From Panaeolus papilionaceus (lineage: Eukaryota; Basidiomycota; Agaricomycetes; Agaricales), in the NCBI GenBank assembly GCA_015501605.1, contig JADNRZ010000011.1, forward strand, positions 310,001-374,000: a DNA stretch of 64,000 nt. The letters run 5' to 3'. Of this stretch, positions 11,764-23,933 are shown piece after piece. Within the stretch, counting starts at the first letter, position 1, and every line of letters begins with the position of its first letter. The notes below the pieces were generated by a model that saw only the letters and a list, made by a program, of their open reading frames with translations, had not been told where the DNA came from and did not search any database. A program made the position numbers and the translations under genes.

Positions 11764-13028
11764 ATGGCTAACCAGACGCTCACAAAGGAAGGCGCATTTT
11801 CCATTCAGCCATCGGATATAATCATCGCGTGAGTTGACATCACTCGCAGTTCTTTACCTCGATTTCGTTAACTCTTATCACGATAGTGTTATGGGCCCAA
11901 CTGGCGCTGGGAAGAGTAATGTAATGCTCTCTTGTTCCGAAATATAGTTCCTGGTCTGATATGTTTCTTTCCTTTACCAGCTTATCGAGCACTTTCAGAA
12001 TACTGCCCGGGGAGGTTCTGGCAACGTACGCATTGCGAAAGAACAACTCAAGTCCGCCACCAGCTCTGTTGCGGCCTATAGGCTCAAAAATCACCTGACG
12101 TATGGCGACAAAATCGTACTCGTCGACACTCCGGGATTCGACGACACCAGTCTTCCGGACATGGCAATTCTGAAAATGATAGGGGATTGGCTAGACAAAA
12201 CGTGAGTGCGCCTTTCACTAGGATCAACCAGCTCGATGAATCCCATGGCCCTTTACAGTTACCGACAGTCAAACAAACAGACGATGCTTGCAGGCATTCT
12301 GTACCTCCACCGTATAACCGACAATCGAATGACTGGAACAGCGAACCGAAACCTGACCATGTTCGGACAGCTTTGTGGGGCCGATGCTGCATCGAAGGTC
12401 ATCCTCGTCACCACGATGTGGGATAGGATGGCTGGTAAGAGCGATATGACGGAGTCTCGCGTCAGGCAATTGAAGGAAAAATATTGGAAGGTAGGCGGAT
12501 TTATCTTGATTATGCGCTTCACATTCTGACTGACGTTTGTTGATCATTAGGATTTGATCGCTCTGGGCTCTCGTGTTGAGAAATTCCAGAACACGGCGGA
12601 TAATGCGAACCTGATCCTCGCAAGGGTTTGTGAAAGGGAAAAGAATAGGAGACTTCTTCATATTCAAGAGGAGCTCGTCGAACTCGGAAAGCCCATCAAA
12701 GAAACCGATGCCGGTGTAACTCTCTACAGCACTCTTCAGCGGCTCCTCAAGGAGCAGCGCGAGACGCTAGACTCCCTCATGCGAGAGGAAGGGACCCAGG
12801 CTGATCCGGCTCTTCTGAAGTCCTTGGCTGATCAGCGAAAGCAGATCGAGGCTCAGCTGCAGCAGAGTCTAAAAGATCTCGAAGAGCTAAAGGTTGGATT
12901 CTTCGCGAGGCTATTTTCGTTCATGCGATTCAAGAAAGCTCTCTCGGTAAGCTCAAGTTGCTTTCGGTGGTCTTCTTCCATACTCACCATTTGCTATTTA
13001 GCGCGCGGTGGCTCTGGGAGAATCCTAG
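11764..13028 (+). CDS. AIG1/GIMAP-like GTPase 1
   Basis: Six exons (11764-11828, 11887-11920, 11981-12201, 12259-12490, 12551-12946, 13002-13028) give 324 aa in frame. G1 is GPTGAGKSN, lying on an exon of only 34 nt. G3 is VLVDTPGFDDT. The position of G4 is TTMWDR instead of the usual NKxD. AGILYLHRITDNRM between G3 and G4 is the typical linker of this fungal family. Residues from about 190 on form a charged, heptad-like coiled coil (ILARVCEREKNRRLLHIQEE onward) ending in a short hydrophobic FFARLFSFMRF segment. It belongs to the AIG1/septin-like branch of translation-factor-class GTPases; the cellular role in fungi is unknown. Four paralogues occur in the window. Confidence 0.8.
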
Positions 13029-13394
13029 TTTTTCCACATGCGCTGCCAGTAGTGTACCCTTCTCTGTTCATTTTACTGTGTATCTTGTTTCCTCGATTGT
13101 AGCCATATTCATGTCAATCTGTACTATAATTTAGCAAATTACTTGTCGCGCATTTCCAATCAGAATTAGGAGCTTAGTATTCGCAAACACAACGAATCAT
13201 CCGCGTGTCAGTAACGCCTGTATCTGCTACATGTTACCGATCTCCCTTAACGAAGGCATGAGCTCCCAGATAGACAATCAGATTCTCTGCTAGGTTATAT
13301 ATATCGAGAGGAGGAAACGAAGTCAACTCAACGCGATGATCTCGTCTGATGTCTTTTCGTGTATCCGAGCATCACCATTTCCCGTTCTAGTCAG
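13029..13394. other. intergenic, no gene seen
   Basis: Short spacer 3' of GTPase 1; nothing recognisable. Confidence 0.4.
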
Positions 13395-13800
13395 TCGAAA
13401 ATCTTGATGAGTAGCCCTCCTATTGTTTTTCCATCAGCCTGAGTGAGGTCAGCTTGTGCGTGCCTAACACCGTCAGCCGTGAAGGGGACTCCTGTATATT
13501 GATCTTCGATTCTCCCCTACCTACAAGATCGACTAACATCTTCACAAGCGAGCTCCCTCTGCCGGTGGGCCAGTGTAATTCTTCATGCTGTGTCAATACC
13601 CTGTCAGCCGTCTGTTCATGAGGATATCAAAATGACTACCACATAGATGCAGGAGCGTCGCATTCTTTTTAACCATCCTGATTTGCGCCGCGTATGACAT
13701 ACGGTCAGGCGGGACTTCGATCCCGGAGAGTTGAAGCCGAAGCCGAACTGAGGCCGTCACTGGCATGGCGCTTAATTTCGGCGGTGGATTCACTGCTTGA
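13395..13800 (-). pseudogene. possible decayed oxidoreductase-like C-terminal fragment
   Basis: On the minus strand a frame ending near 13400 reads YTGVPFTADGVRHAQADLT, continuing QADGKTIGGLLIKIFD and a stop. It is preceded, in a shifted frame, by SLVKMLVDLVGRGE. This arrangement resembles the C-terminal end of medium-chain dehydrogenase/reductase (quinone oxidoreductase-type) proteins. The two parts are not in one frame and no joining intron of normal size fits, and no cofactor-binding GxGxxG motif was found upstream. It may be a relic or chance; family assignment is weak. Confidence 0.25.
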
Positions 13801-15329
13801 TTTTATGAAATCACCCTGCAGACCCGTTTCGATCACATCTATCAGAAACCTCGGCACTTGAACGTCGATTCGTGGTCTCATCGTCGTTCTGAAAACCTGT
13901 TACATAGACTGGTTAAACACTTAAGCTTAACATATAATTGCGACATTGTGCTCGCACCCCTGACAGAGGAAAATGAGTATCCGTCGAATGCACAGGTCTC
14001 AGGATCTTGGGGCTCTCTCAAGCCGTGGTTTATAGGAATGGTGGAAGTGTCGGTCAGCGGAATGATAACCCCATCAAGATGATGACGTTGCCTTCGTCCC
14101 TGACAAGTCCCCAATATGACTCGGAATCGGCTATAACATACACAAGGGGGAGGCAAGCGAGCATGCCACGTATGGCAACTACTTACCCCCTGGGTGCTCG
14201 TTTGGTGTGGAGTCCATGCTGACCAATCGCGCATTGGCATCAACAGGGTCAGGCTTGGCTTGCAGATCAGCAGAGTGCAAACGCGATGCGCACGACGCAA
14301 TGGAGATTAACTAGTCGGTTACCATGTACTTATTAATTATAATACAAATGAAAATCTATCTATTATCATTTCTTCTTTCTACGCTTTTTCTGTTGAGCGA
14401 CTGAATCCACCCGTTCCCTTTTGAGTTTTGCATCCAGTTCTCAAATGTCATCACTTGGAGGCATCTGAACTACACTCTGGGTTTGCTCAGAACTAATTCC
14501 GAGACGAACCTCCTCATCTGAGGATATATCTGTCATGACAATCATATCTGGGGTAAGTGGAGGGAGCCTGCTGTTATGGATACACTTCGATGAAAATCCA
14601 AACTCACTTTCGAGTGATGATTTTTTTGAGGTGTGCCACTGAGTGGAGTACCTCTCTTGAACAAAGAATCAATCACATTCTTTGTCTGAGAGTGCTCTAA
14701 GGTGTTTGATGCTCGTTGGCAAGCCCTGCTCCCTCTATGGGAGATCCAGAACTGAAATGCTTCATGAGATGGATACTACACATCTCCAGCACACTTATCA
14801 CAGTGAATCAACCTCCCCATTCGTCTCAAGATTCTCATAGACTTTAACCTTCTCGGTTCCGCCAGTAGCCATTGGTCGATAAGTGAATTGCTTTAGGGTA
14901 TATGGAGCTGATACATAGATTTTCTTCTTGCCCATGAGTGTGAGGAGTAGAAAGGGATACTTGGGATATTTTAGATACATGTCAGGATTATGATAATTAT
15001 ATGCTTCAAGTCCTTGTTCTTTATTTTACTATAAAGGTTGAACAGATGAAAGAACAAGCTCGCGAAGCAACAACGACAATGTCTTTGTTCCCCTATTTAC
15101 TGACATCATGCCTTTGATGCGGCTGATGGTATCTACTATTTTGGGCAGTAGGACCCCGTGTACCAAATCGTGCCCCTCAGGGGGTAGTGGGTCGCTCGGC
15201 CTGCTCGGCTGCCGCCCCCTGGCTATAACATACATTTTGAATCTTTTCTCACTATTTGTACTTCCACTCACGATCTTGCGTTGAGGAACTTATCAACTTC
15301 TTTAGTCTTTCTAAGGTTGTGCAACTAGC
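13801..15329. other. gene-poor stretch with short frames of unknown origin
   Basis: Both strands at 13858-14300 are open without known motifs. On the minus strand around 14798-14980 a 60-codon frame (starting MYLKYPKYPFLLLTLMGKK) is followed by stops and by a frame ending in a lysine/arginine-rich run near 14370. This could be the decayed end of a mobile-element protein, but nothing decisive is visible. The MFS1 promoter occupies the last few hundred bases. Confidence 0.3.
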
Positions 15330-17446
15330 ATGACCTCAACATCAACGGAGCAAGCCCCTCTGCTGGAGGCATCGGAACCTACCCATAAAGACGTGTATCG
15401 ACGTTTTTCCTCGTCACGGAAGTCGCTCATTCTCGCGACAGTGTCATTTACTGGACTCATTCCACGTCAGATTTCTCATGTTTGAATATTTCCTTAATTT
15501 TAACGTCAAGTGTCTTCTATTGCTAGTATTTGTCGGAGGAACATTTGTGCCTTCAATCCCAGACATCGCAAAAGATTTGGACTCGACTGGAGCAATTATA
15601 AGGTATGTTCAGTTTGTCGCCTTTCAGACGTTGCGATATTTGTATTCAGGATTAAACCATGTTCTACCTCGGTTAGTCTTGCAGTCAGCCTCTCTGTTTT
15701 TGCTGCATCGCTGGGCTCTCTGATAGGGGCTTCGTATTCAACGTTCTGTATGTCTGCGCACTCGTGCCTCGAAGGCTATGTTCCTAAATCATGTCATAGA
15801 TGGAAGGAGACCCATCTATCTTACATGCATACCCCTCCTTATATTCGGATCTTTTGGTGTTGCATCGGCACCAACAGTGTCATCTCTGATGGTCTGGCGA
15901 TTCATTCAAGCAATAGGGTCGTCGCCTGGACTGGCAGTGGGAGCGGGAGTCATTGGGGATATATACAAACTAGAAGAGAGGGGAACAGCGATGGGCATTT
16001 ACTTTGCGGTAAGCGACGCGGGACTGTTATGTCTCCTTTCGCTCGATTAGGTTTTGATCGACTTTTTTTTTTTTTCGATCCACAGGCCATTCTCCTTGGT
16101 CCCGCGTTGGCTCCATTTGCAGGAGGTGTGAATCCGGATAGCGCCTGTCTCTATCAACAGCTAATGGAAAGACAATCTCAGGTTTCACAGCGCACTATTA
16201 CTCATGGAGAGTGATGCAATTCGCGCTGGGCGTTGTTGCTATTTTCGCTCTGGCTTTAATACTCGTGACCCTTCCAGAGACCTCCCATCCGGGTGAACGA
16301 GGGATAGACAAATTGGATCCGTCATCACTTCCCACATGGAGGCCAGTTCTCATCAACCCTTTGCGGCCTTTGTGGCTTTTAAGGAGCCCAAATTTACTAG
16401 CTATTGTGAGTCTTTTGATCGAAATTCTTACATCAACATTGTAACCTTCCCTCATATCAAAGACGTTTGCGGGACTCACGACGCTTCTCACTGACTATGG
16501 TGCGTCCCAATCCTTTGTTTATTATTGGTTTCGATTGACATCTTTTCAAAGTTCTTCTTGTGCCATTAGCATACACTATCGTAGGTGTCAGATTTCCATT
16601 CGATTGGTCCTCTCAACGACTCATTTCCCATCTTTCTTTAGGGAGTGAGATATAATATAACAAACTCTGCGTTAATCGGTGCTTGTTTCCTTCCTGCAGG
16701 CGTAGGCAACATGAGTACGTCCCTTCCACCACAGGCGTTGCAGATAAATAGTCGCTCAACTATTTTCTAGTTGGTGCCCCACTGGCCGGTCGTTACTCGG
16801 ACTACCTTGTCGTAAAATACCGTAAAGCGCGGGGAGGAGAATGGTACCCAGAGGATCGCCTTCGGGGCACCCTCATAGGTGGCTTCGTGATGGTACCTCT
16901 CTCCGTGCTTTGCGCGGGCATCGTTACGCACTTCATTCCCGGAAAGCTTGGTTTAACTTTGAATCTTATCTGTTTATTCATTAACGGTCTAGGAGTACGT
17001 ATATCTCCAAGACTCAATAAATTCTGCGCTGATTCTCGAATCATCAGGTTGACTTTGTCTTAAGCCCATCAGCTGCCTACTTCGTTGATTTATTACACTC
17101 TCGAAGCGCAGAAGCTATGGCGGCTAATAAGTTCGTCGATGGCTCAGTCAGCATTACTACGCTAATACTACTTTTACAGTGGCTTGCGCGCGATGATCAC
17201 CTCGATTATAATTGCGGGAATTCTCCCGATGATAGAGAGCTGTGGCGTTTTAATCACCAATCTGTGCGCAGCGATCTTCGCATGGGTTGGCTTCGTGTGC
17301 GTATTTCTTCCTCTTATGCGTACCTTCCTGTTTTCAAATTTATTCCGCCTTCTATACCAAACAGGTTTGTATGGTATACCATTCGAAATGGTGACAAGCT
17401 GAGAAGTATGGTCGACGTAGGATTCTCTACGGCCGAAAACAATTGA
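15330..17446 (+). CDS. MFS transporter 1 (DHA1-type drug/H+ antiporter family)
   Basis: Thirteen exons (first 15330-15465, last 17365-17446) sum to 1401 nt, 466 aa. Start MTSTSTEQAPLLEASEP carries an acidic LL motif often seen before TM1 in fungal MFS proteins. Loop 2-3 has YGRRPIYL (motif A core), TM5 has ILLGPALAPFAGG (the GPxxGG antiporter motif C), the central loop has LPETSHPGERGIDKLDPSS, and loop 8-9 has GRYSDYLVVKYRKARGG. It ends DVGFSTAENN. The hydrophobic pattern fits 12 membrane segments. Known relatives export drugs or small organic molecules at the plasma membrane; the substrate here is unknown. It is the first of five tandem paralogues and is closest to copies 2 and 3. Confidence 0.85.
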
Positions 17447-17838
17447 AAATGGTATTCGAGTCGATGTATGTACCATACATGTATCGAACAACTTGAATCG
17501 CACACACATTAAGCCACCAGGTGTGCAAATAAATTGTCAGTCCAGCTAGGAGAACAAATTCAATAACCTTAATAACTTTCTTTACTTTCCCGAGTTTGGT
17601 TCTCGAAGGTGCCAAAAGAAATGTTGAATTCTCGTGCTGCATCAACGCAAATAGGTTGTGGGAGAGTCATCACTTAAAGTTAGACTCGAGTCATTAAGTC
17701 ATGACCGAGTGATGGTTTTTGAGAGTCATTAGTCATTTGAACCGCCAACACTGCCGACCATGTCCTCCACTCCCACCTCTGTTCTTGCCTTTAGCATTGA
17801 CAGAAGATAGATCAGCCTTGTAGTTGGGTACACACAGT
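17447..17838. other. intergenic (MFS2 promoter region)
   Basis: About 390 bp between MFS1 and MFS2. It contains the promoter of MFS2 but no distinct TATA box or repeat that I can support. Confidence 0.4.
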
Positions 17839-19979
17839 ATGACCCCAACGGAAACAGAACAAACTCCATTATTGGAGTCATCAGAACCTGCCCCAAAAGA
17901 CGTGTATCAACGTTTCTCTTCATCACAGAAGAAGTATATCGTGGCTACAGTGTCATTTACCGGACTCGTTCCGCGTCAGTAACCTCATTTACGTTCGTTT
18001 ACTTCGTGCTGAGATTAACCCATTTCTATTACCAGTATTTGTCGGGGGATCGTTCGTACCCTCGATACCTGATATAGCCAAAGATTTGGGTTCGACTGCG
18101 GCAATTATAAGGTATGTTCAAGTTATCGCGTTACTTTCTATTTTTTAACCACAATTTCACTCATTAGTCTTGCAGTTAGCCTGTCAATTTTTGCTGCATC
18201 ACTGGGCTCCCTCATTGGAGCATCGTACTCAACATTCTGTACGTTTGTAGTCATCACACTTGAGCGCTACAATTCTCAATCACGTACTAGATGGAAGGAG
18301 ACCTGTCTATCTTACATGCTTACCCCTGCTCATATTTGGGTCTTTCGGCGTCGCGTCAGCGCCAACAGTACCAACTATGATGATCTGGCGATTCATTCAA
18401 GCGTTAGGATCATCGCCTGGATTGGCAGTGGGAGCAGGCGTCATTGGGGATATATATAAGCTAGAGGAGAGAGGAACAGCACTGGGTATTTATTTCGCGG
18501 TGAGTGAAGCTTCATTCTAACATTGGTCACACCCGTGGATGCATTTCTGATCATCTATTCTTTTCGATCTCCAGGCCGTTTTCCTTGGTCCCGCATTGGC
18601 CCCATTTGCTGGAGGTATGCATGACCATTCTGGATTGATTATATCTTCTCCCGCTTGACAACTAACCTGAATCACAATCCCAGGTCTTATAACACACTAT
18701 TACTCATGGAGGATTGTGCAATTTACACTGGGTGTCGTTGGTATTCTCACCCTTGTCTTGGTGTTGGTATCCCTTCCCGAAACCTCACTTCCTGGAGAAC
18801 GAGGGATAGACAAAGTGGACCAGTCCTCGCTCTCAACATGGAGACCGGTGCTCATCAACCCTTTACGCCCGTTCTGGCTGTTAAGAAGCCCAAATTTACT
18901 CGCTGTTGTGAGTAATTTATGGTGGGTTTTGAATTGACGTTGAAATATCATCTTGTGATCCGAAGACGTTTGCGGGACTCACCACGCTTCTCACCGACTT
19001 CGGTGGGTCAATTAGTCGTATTTTCGAAACACAACGCCTCTTCGTAATATTCAAGGCTGACATCTTGCCCAAGTTCTTCTTATACCACTGGCATACACCA
19101 TTGTAAGTGTTGGATTTAAATTCGAGCTGTTCTTTTATCAACGCATTTCAACGACTCCAGGGAGTGCGGTATGACATCACGAATCCGGCAATTATCGGCG
19201 CTTGTTTCCTTCCTACAGGTCTGGGTAACATAAGTACGTCCCTTCCACACCAGCATAACAGTAAAGATTCATTTATATTTTCTAGTTGGTGCCCCGTTCT
19301 CTGGTCGCTACTCGGACTACCTTGTTGTAAAATACCGTAAAGCGCGGGGAGGAGAATGGTACCCCGAGGATCGCCTTCGGGGCACTCTCATTGGTGGCTT
19401 CGTGATGGTACCTCTCTCCGTGCTTTGCGCGGGCATCGTTACGCACTTTATCCCTGGAAAGCTTGGTTTAACTTTGAATCTCATTTGTTTATTCATCAAC
19501 GGGCTAGGAGTACGTCTTTCTCGAAGTATCAGTAAATTCTTCACTGATTCTCGAATCACCAGGTTGACTTCGTCTTGAGTCCATCAGCGGCCTATTTTGT
19601 TGATTTATTACACTCTCGAAGTGCAGAAGCTATAGCAGCTACTAAGTGTGTCCTCAAAACATCGATGACTCAGATGACTACACAATTCACTAATGCATAT
19701 TGTTTTTATTGAAGTGGCTTGCGCTCTATGGTTGCCTCGTTCATGATTGCAGGACTGCTGCCCATGATAGACACTTATGGCGTTTTAATTACGAATTCGT
19801 GTGCCGCAATATTCGCGTGGATTGGTTTCCTGTACGTCCTTCCCCCTTTCTTCGCTCTTATCTACTTGACGTCAAGTTCTTCATTTGTTCCGAATAGCTT
19901 GTTATGGCTGACAATCCAAAATGGTGACAAATTGAGGGCGATAGTCGATGTCGGTTTTTCCACGGCAGAAAATAATTGA
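17839..19979 (+). CDS. MFS transporter 2 (DHA1-type)
   Basis: Same exon plan as MFS1. It starts MTPTETEQTPLLESSEPAPK and ends DVGFSTAENN. YGRRPVYLTCLPLLIFGSFG, the GDIYKLEERGTALGIYFA segment, FLGPALAPFAGG (motif C) and GRYSDYLVVKYRKARGG are all intact, and no frameshift was found. The exon around 19290-19510 is almost identical to the matching exon of MFS1 (16771-16994), much closer than the flanking exons, which suggests exchange between the two copies. Function as for MFS1: a 12-segment proton-coupled exporter of unknown substrate. Confidence 0.85.
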
Positions 19980-20439
19980 AAGTAGCACTTCAAGTGCACG
20001 AAATGTTCTCCTAAAATTGCGCGCCAATTCAACGCCCAAGGTGTAAACAAATCGATAGAACAGTTGGGAGAACGAAAGCCAACGACTTCCATGTCTTTCT
20101 TATAGGAATCTATTTGACGTATCCCGAGTAACTGGTGCATCGAAATTTGGCCGTCGCTCAAAATGACCAGTGTATCCAAGTTCCATCCTATAAATAGGGT
20201 TCTGTATTCTTAGAATCCATAATCAACACCCTGTATCCGTAACATCTAATCAAACCAAACAGTGACTCCATTAACTTTGCATCAAGTCGTCAAGCATCTG
20301 TCATCAGGTTCATTTATGTACTGCAATGTCAGCTGAACAATGAGTTCGTCGGCTATTTAGACCACCTCTTCCTCTTCGTCTCACTCAGCTTCCTTTTTGC
20401 TTACGGCGTTGAACGACAAGATACGACCACCAAGATTTT
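19980..20439. other. intergenic (MFS3 promoter region)
   Basis: About 460 bp between MFS2 and MFS3. A TATA-like TATAAATA occurs at about 20189-20196, some 245 bp before the MFS3 ATG. No gene is seen. Confidence 0.4.
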
Positions 20440-22558
20440 ATGACCGTCTCACACAGTGAACAAACTCCGCTATTGGAGTCGGAGCCTGGAAGACAGAAAG
20501 ATGTCTACGACCGATTCCCCACCTCACGGAAGAAGGTCATTGTAGCTTCCGTCTCCTTCACAGGACTGATACCATGTTGGTTATTCTTCATGTATTTGGT
20601 CTGAACATAGCTCATCACAAATTTTTACTCCCTAGTATTTGTTGGTGGGACATTTATCCCTTCGATACCAGATATTGCGAAAGAGTTAAACTCGACTGGC
20701 GCAGTAATAAGGTACGTCCGCGTCCATCCAGAGTTTTGATGGTCAACGGTACAATGACCCCAAAAGCCTCGCAGTCAGCCTGTCCGTGTTCGCTGCATCA
20801 GTGGGCTCACTTTTTTCGGCCTCATATTCGACATTTTGTACGTCTTCAACTTGCTCGGTTGGATCAGAACTCAATGGTATCACAGATGGGAGACGACCTA
20901 TTTATCTCACATTCTTGCCCCTCCTCGTAGTTGGGTCTTTTGGTGTCGCGTCAGCACCAACTGTCCCCTCCCTGATGATCTGGCGATTCATTCAGGCTGC
21001 CGGAGCGTCTCCCGGGATGGCTGTTGGGGCAGGTGTGATCGGCGACATTTATAGATTAGAAGAGAGAGGGACAGCGATGGGCATCTTCTTCGCAGTCAGT
21101 AACCTTTCGTCCAGGTCTTGAGTTTCAGTTCGATTAAGCTCATATAATTCCGACGCTCGGTGGTTCCACCTTAATAGGCTATTCTACTTGGTCCCGCGCT
21201 GGCCCCGTTGGCTGGAGGTGAGTAGCCTCGTATCCTGATACCGACGTCGACGCCCCACATCGAGCTAACTAAAGACTTACTGCAGGCATTGCTGCCCATT
21301 ATTTCTCGTGGAGACTAATGCAGTCGACACTGGGAGTTGTCGGAATCATGGCTTTCATTTTGATAGCCTTCACGCTTCCAGAAACATCTCATCCCGGACA
21401 AAGAGGGGTGGATAAAGTGGATCCATCTTCACTTCCAACATGGAGGCCAGTCTTCGTCAATCCGCTAGGGCCCTTGTGGCTGTTGAGGAGCCCAAATCTT
21501 TTGGCTGTTGTAAGCTTGTTTTCGCTCTCATTCAATGGCGGCCCTATCGTTGTACTATTCCCTCGTTTTGCTTCTTTTAGACATTCGCGGGACTATCGGC
21601 GCTCCTTACCGACTACGGTACGTCCCATATGTGAGAGATTTCGGTTTCAATGGAACACTGACAGTGCCTTCCCAGTTATGCTTACACCTATAGCGTACAC
21701 AATTGTAAGTGCCATCCAATTTGTTTCCCAGTTTTGATAGAACTTTCTGACCGCATATAAATGTTCAGGGTGAAAGATACAACATTCACAATGCCGCAAT
21801 AATTGGTGCCTGCTTCCTTCCTGCAGGGGTTGGTAACATGAGTGCGTTCCGCTTCGTCCCATGCGAGTTAACATTCTGACGACTTTGTTCTAGTTGGAGC
21901 TCCTTTAGCTGGTCGTTATTCCGATTATGTTGTCATAAAATATCGCAAAGCTCGTGGTGGCAAATGGTACCCTGAGGACCGCCTCCGTGGTACTCTCATT
22001 GGTGGCTTTGTGTTGGTCCCTCTGTCTGTCCTGTTCTCGGGCCTCACTACCCGCTATATTCCTGGAAAGCTTGGTTTGGTATTGAATCTAATTTGTCTCT
22101 TTTTCAATGGACTCGGAGTAAGGAAACCTCAGATACCTCGACAGAAAGGTCACTGACAAGGTTTAATGTATATAGGTCGATTTCGTCCTCAGTCCCTCTG
22201 CGGCTTATTTCGTCGATTTGTTGCAAAATCGAAGCGCCGAGGCTATGGCAGCTAATAAGTGAGTTTCTCAATTAACGATCCCAACTTGTTCTCATACATT
22301 TGCCGCGCAGTGGCTGTCGTGCAATGTTCATGGCGATTATGATTGCGGGCATTATCCCCATGCTTGACCGCTACGGTGTTGTGATCACGAATCTGTGCTC
22401 CGCGATATTCGCGTGGGTTGGGTTTATGTAGGAAATTTCACGTTTCTCGATGAATTCTCGTCTGACCTCTCTGCAGATGCTTATGGCTGGCAATCCAAAA
22501 TGGCGACAAGCTCAGGGGGATGGTCGATGTGGGATTCTCCGCTGGAGATAATCAGTAA
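20440..22558 (+). CDS. MFS transporter 3 (DHA1-type)
   Basis: It starts MTVSHSEQTPLLESEPGRQK. The segments FVGGTFIPSIPDIAKELNST, YGRRPIYLTFLPLLVVGSFG, ILLGPALAPLAGG (motif C), LPETSHPGQRGVDKVDPSS and GRYSDYVVIKYRKARGG follow in order, and the protein ends DVGFSAGDNQ. The intron positions match MFS1 and MFS2. It is somewhat more divergent than those two are from each other. It appears complete. A minus-strand GTPase gene follows 180 bp downstream in convergent orientation, so the two 3' ends may overlap as transcripts. Confidence 0.85.
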
Positions 22559-22739
22559 TACACGGAGCGATAATTCCAGACTGATACATGGTGACACTCT
22601 GGGTCAATGACGGCGGGTGTAACTGGTGACGGACCCCAATGTCTATTAGACGCATACTATACAGTAGGAATAAATACTGCGGTAATATTGTATCGCTTCA
22701 TTGCTCGATTAGAGGGACTGGTGGAATTGTGACCGCCAA

Positions 22740-23933
22740 TCAGTCATAAATCAGACCATCAAAAAATGAGCGATCGCTCACCTGACTAAGTTGCTCGAAA
22801 CGTTTCTCCTCAGCAGATTTAATCAACCCGAAGAGTTTCCTCCTGAATATCTTCTGTTTCTTCGTTTCCAGGATTTTCTTGTCGAGTTCGGCGCGCAGGG
22901 CTGCTACCTCCTGCTGTACCCTGAGGAGTTCGGGGTGCTTCGAGTGGTGTTTGTATCGGTGAGCCAGAGATTGCAGCTCTTCGTTCTTCGTTCGATAGTC
23001 TTGGGTCAAGCGTTCAAAGTCGTCTAGAAGAGTGCGAAAGGCGCTAGTCCGTACTAGGTCGGGGCATCTTGCTAGTTCCGCCTGGAGGCGAAGTACCTTT
23101 CGCGTCTTCTGCTGGGAAGCAAGGGGGGTAATAATCGACCAAGCAGAGTTGGCGTCGTCCCTTTTATCGAACCTCCCCACCTTGGCTCCATTGTCAATCA
23201 TTTCCTATTTCCATTAGTAGTATTAAGGCATAAGTTGAGTGATTCTCACCTTCCAGTACTCCCCTTGAAGCTGCCTCAGATTCGCTTCTGCAGACTGTCC
23301 TTGTGTAGGCAGGTCCCACATAGTCGTTACGAAAACGACAGAACTGGCTGCCTCGGTACCGCAGAGCTCAACGAACATATTGAAATTGTCGATGGCGGTC
23401 TTGTTCATCCTACTGTCGTTTATCCGGTGAAACCACAGTACACCCGCAAGAAGGAGGTTTGATTGATGTCTATGTCGTTTTGGAGGCTTTGCTATGAGTT
23501 TACTAGCGAAGAAACCATTGTAGTTTAGGACTCACTGTTGCTTTAACCACTTCCCAATCAGCGCGAGGGTTTTCTGGTCATCTCGGTAGGTGTCATCAAA
23601 TCCTGGCGTGTCTACGAGCACGACAGAGTCGTCATGATTATGTTTCCCTGGTCTTTGTGATAACCGGTATGGCACGATAGCTTGGGTCTGTGATTGCAGG
23701 CTCTCCTTAGCGATTTTCAGAGCAGGGTCTTGAAGGGCGGACTCTATAAACTATCGGGAGTTCTGAATACGAGCCTTAGCACAACGAGAGTCTGGTCTGA
23801 AACTCACCTGGCTCTTTCCAGCTCCCGTTGGTCCCATAACACTGTTAGTAGGTGAGCGTGCAAGTCCATGAGGAACGCGAAGAAATCAGTCAAGTTACAG
23901 TATGATGTTATCATTAGGACGAATTTTCTCCAT
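22740..23933 (-). CDS. AIG1/GIMAP-like GTPase 2
   Basis: Five exons (23899-23933, 23808-23841, 23536-23750, 23250-23469, 22740-23204, in transcript order) give 322 aa. G1 GPTGAGKSQ is again on a 34-nt exon. G3 is VLVDTPGFDD, the linker is AGVLWFHRINDSRM, and the G4 position is TTMWDL. The C-terminal 150 residues are a charged coiled coil (LLRVQQEVAALRAELDKK) ending in FFDGLIYD; it lacks the extended FFAKLFS-type end of copies 1 and 3. The ATG at 23933 (MEKIRPNDNIIL) gives the same N-terminal length as its paralogues; an in-frame ATG at 24194 would add 87 residues. The gene sits inside the MFS array in opposite orientation. Confidence 0.75.

Noticed and set aside
13878..14300. 140-codon minus-strand frame
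   Set aside because: No recognisable motif and an equally long plus-strand frame overlaps it; composition is not protein-like.
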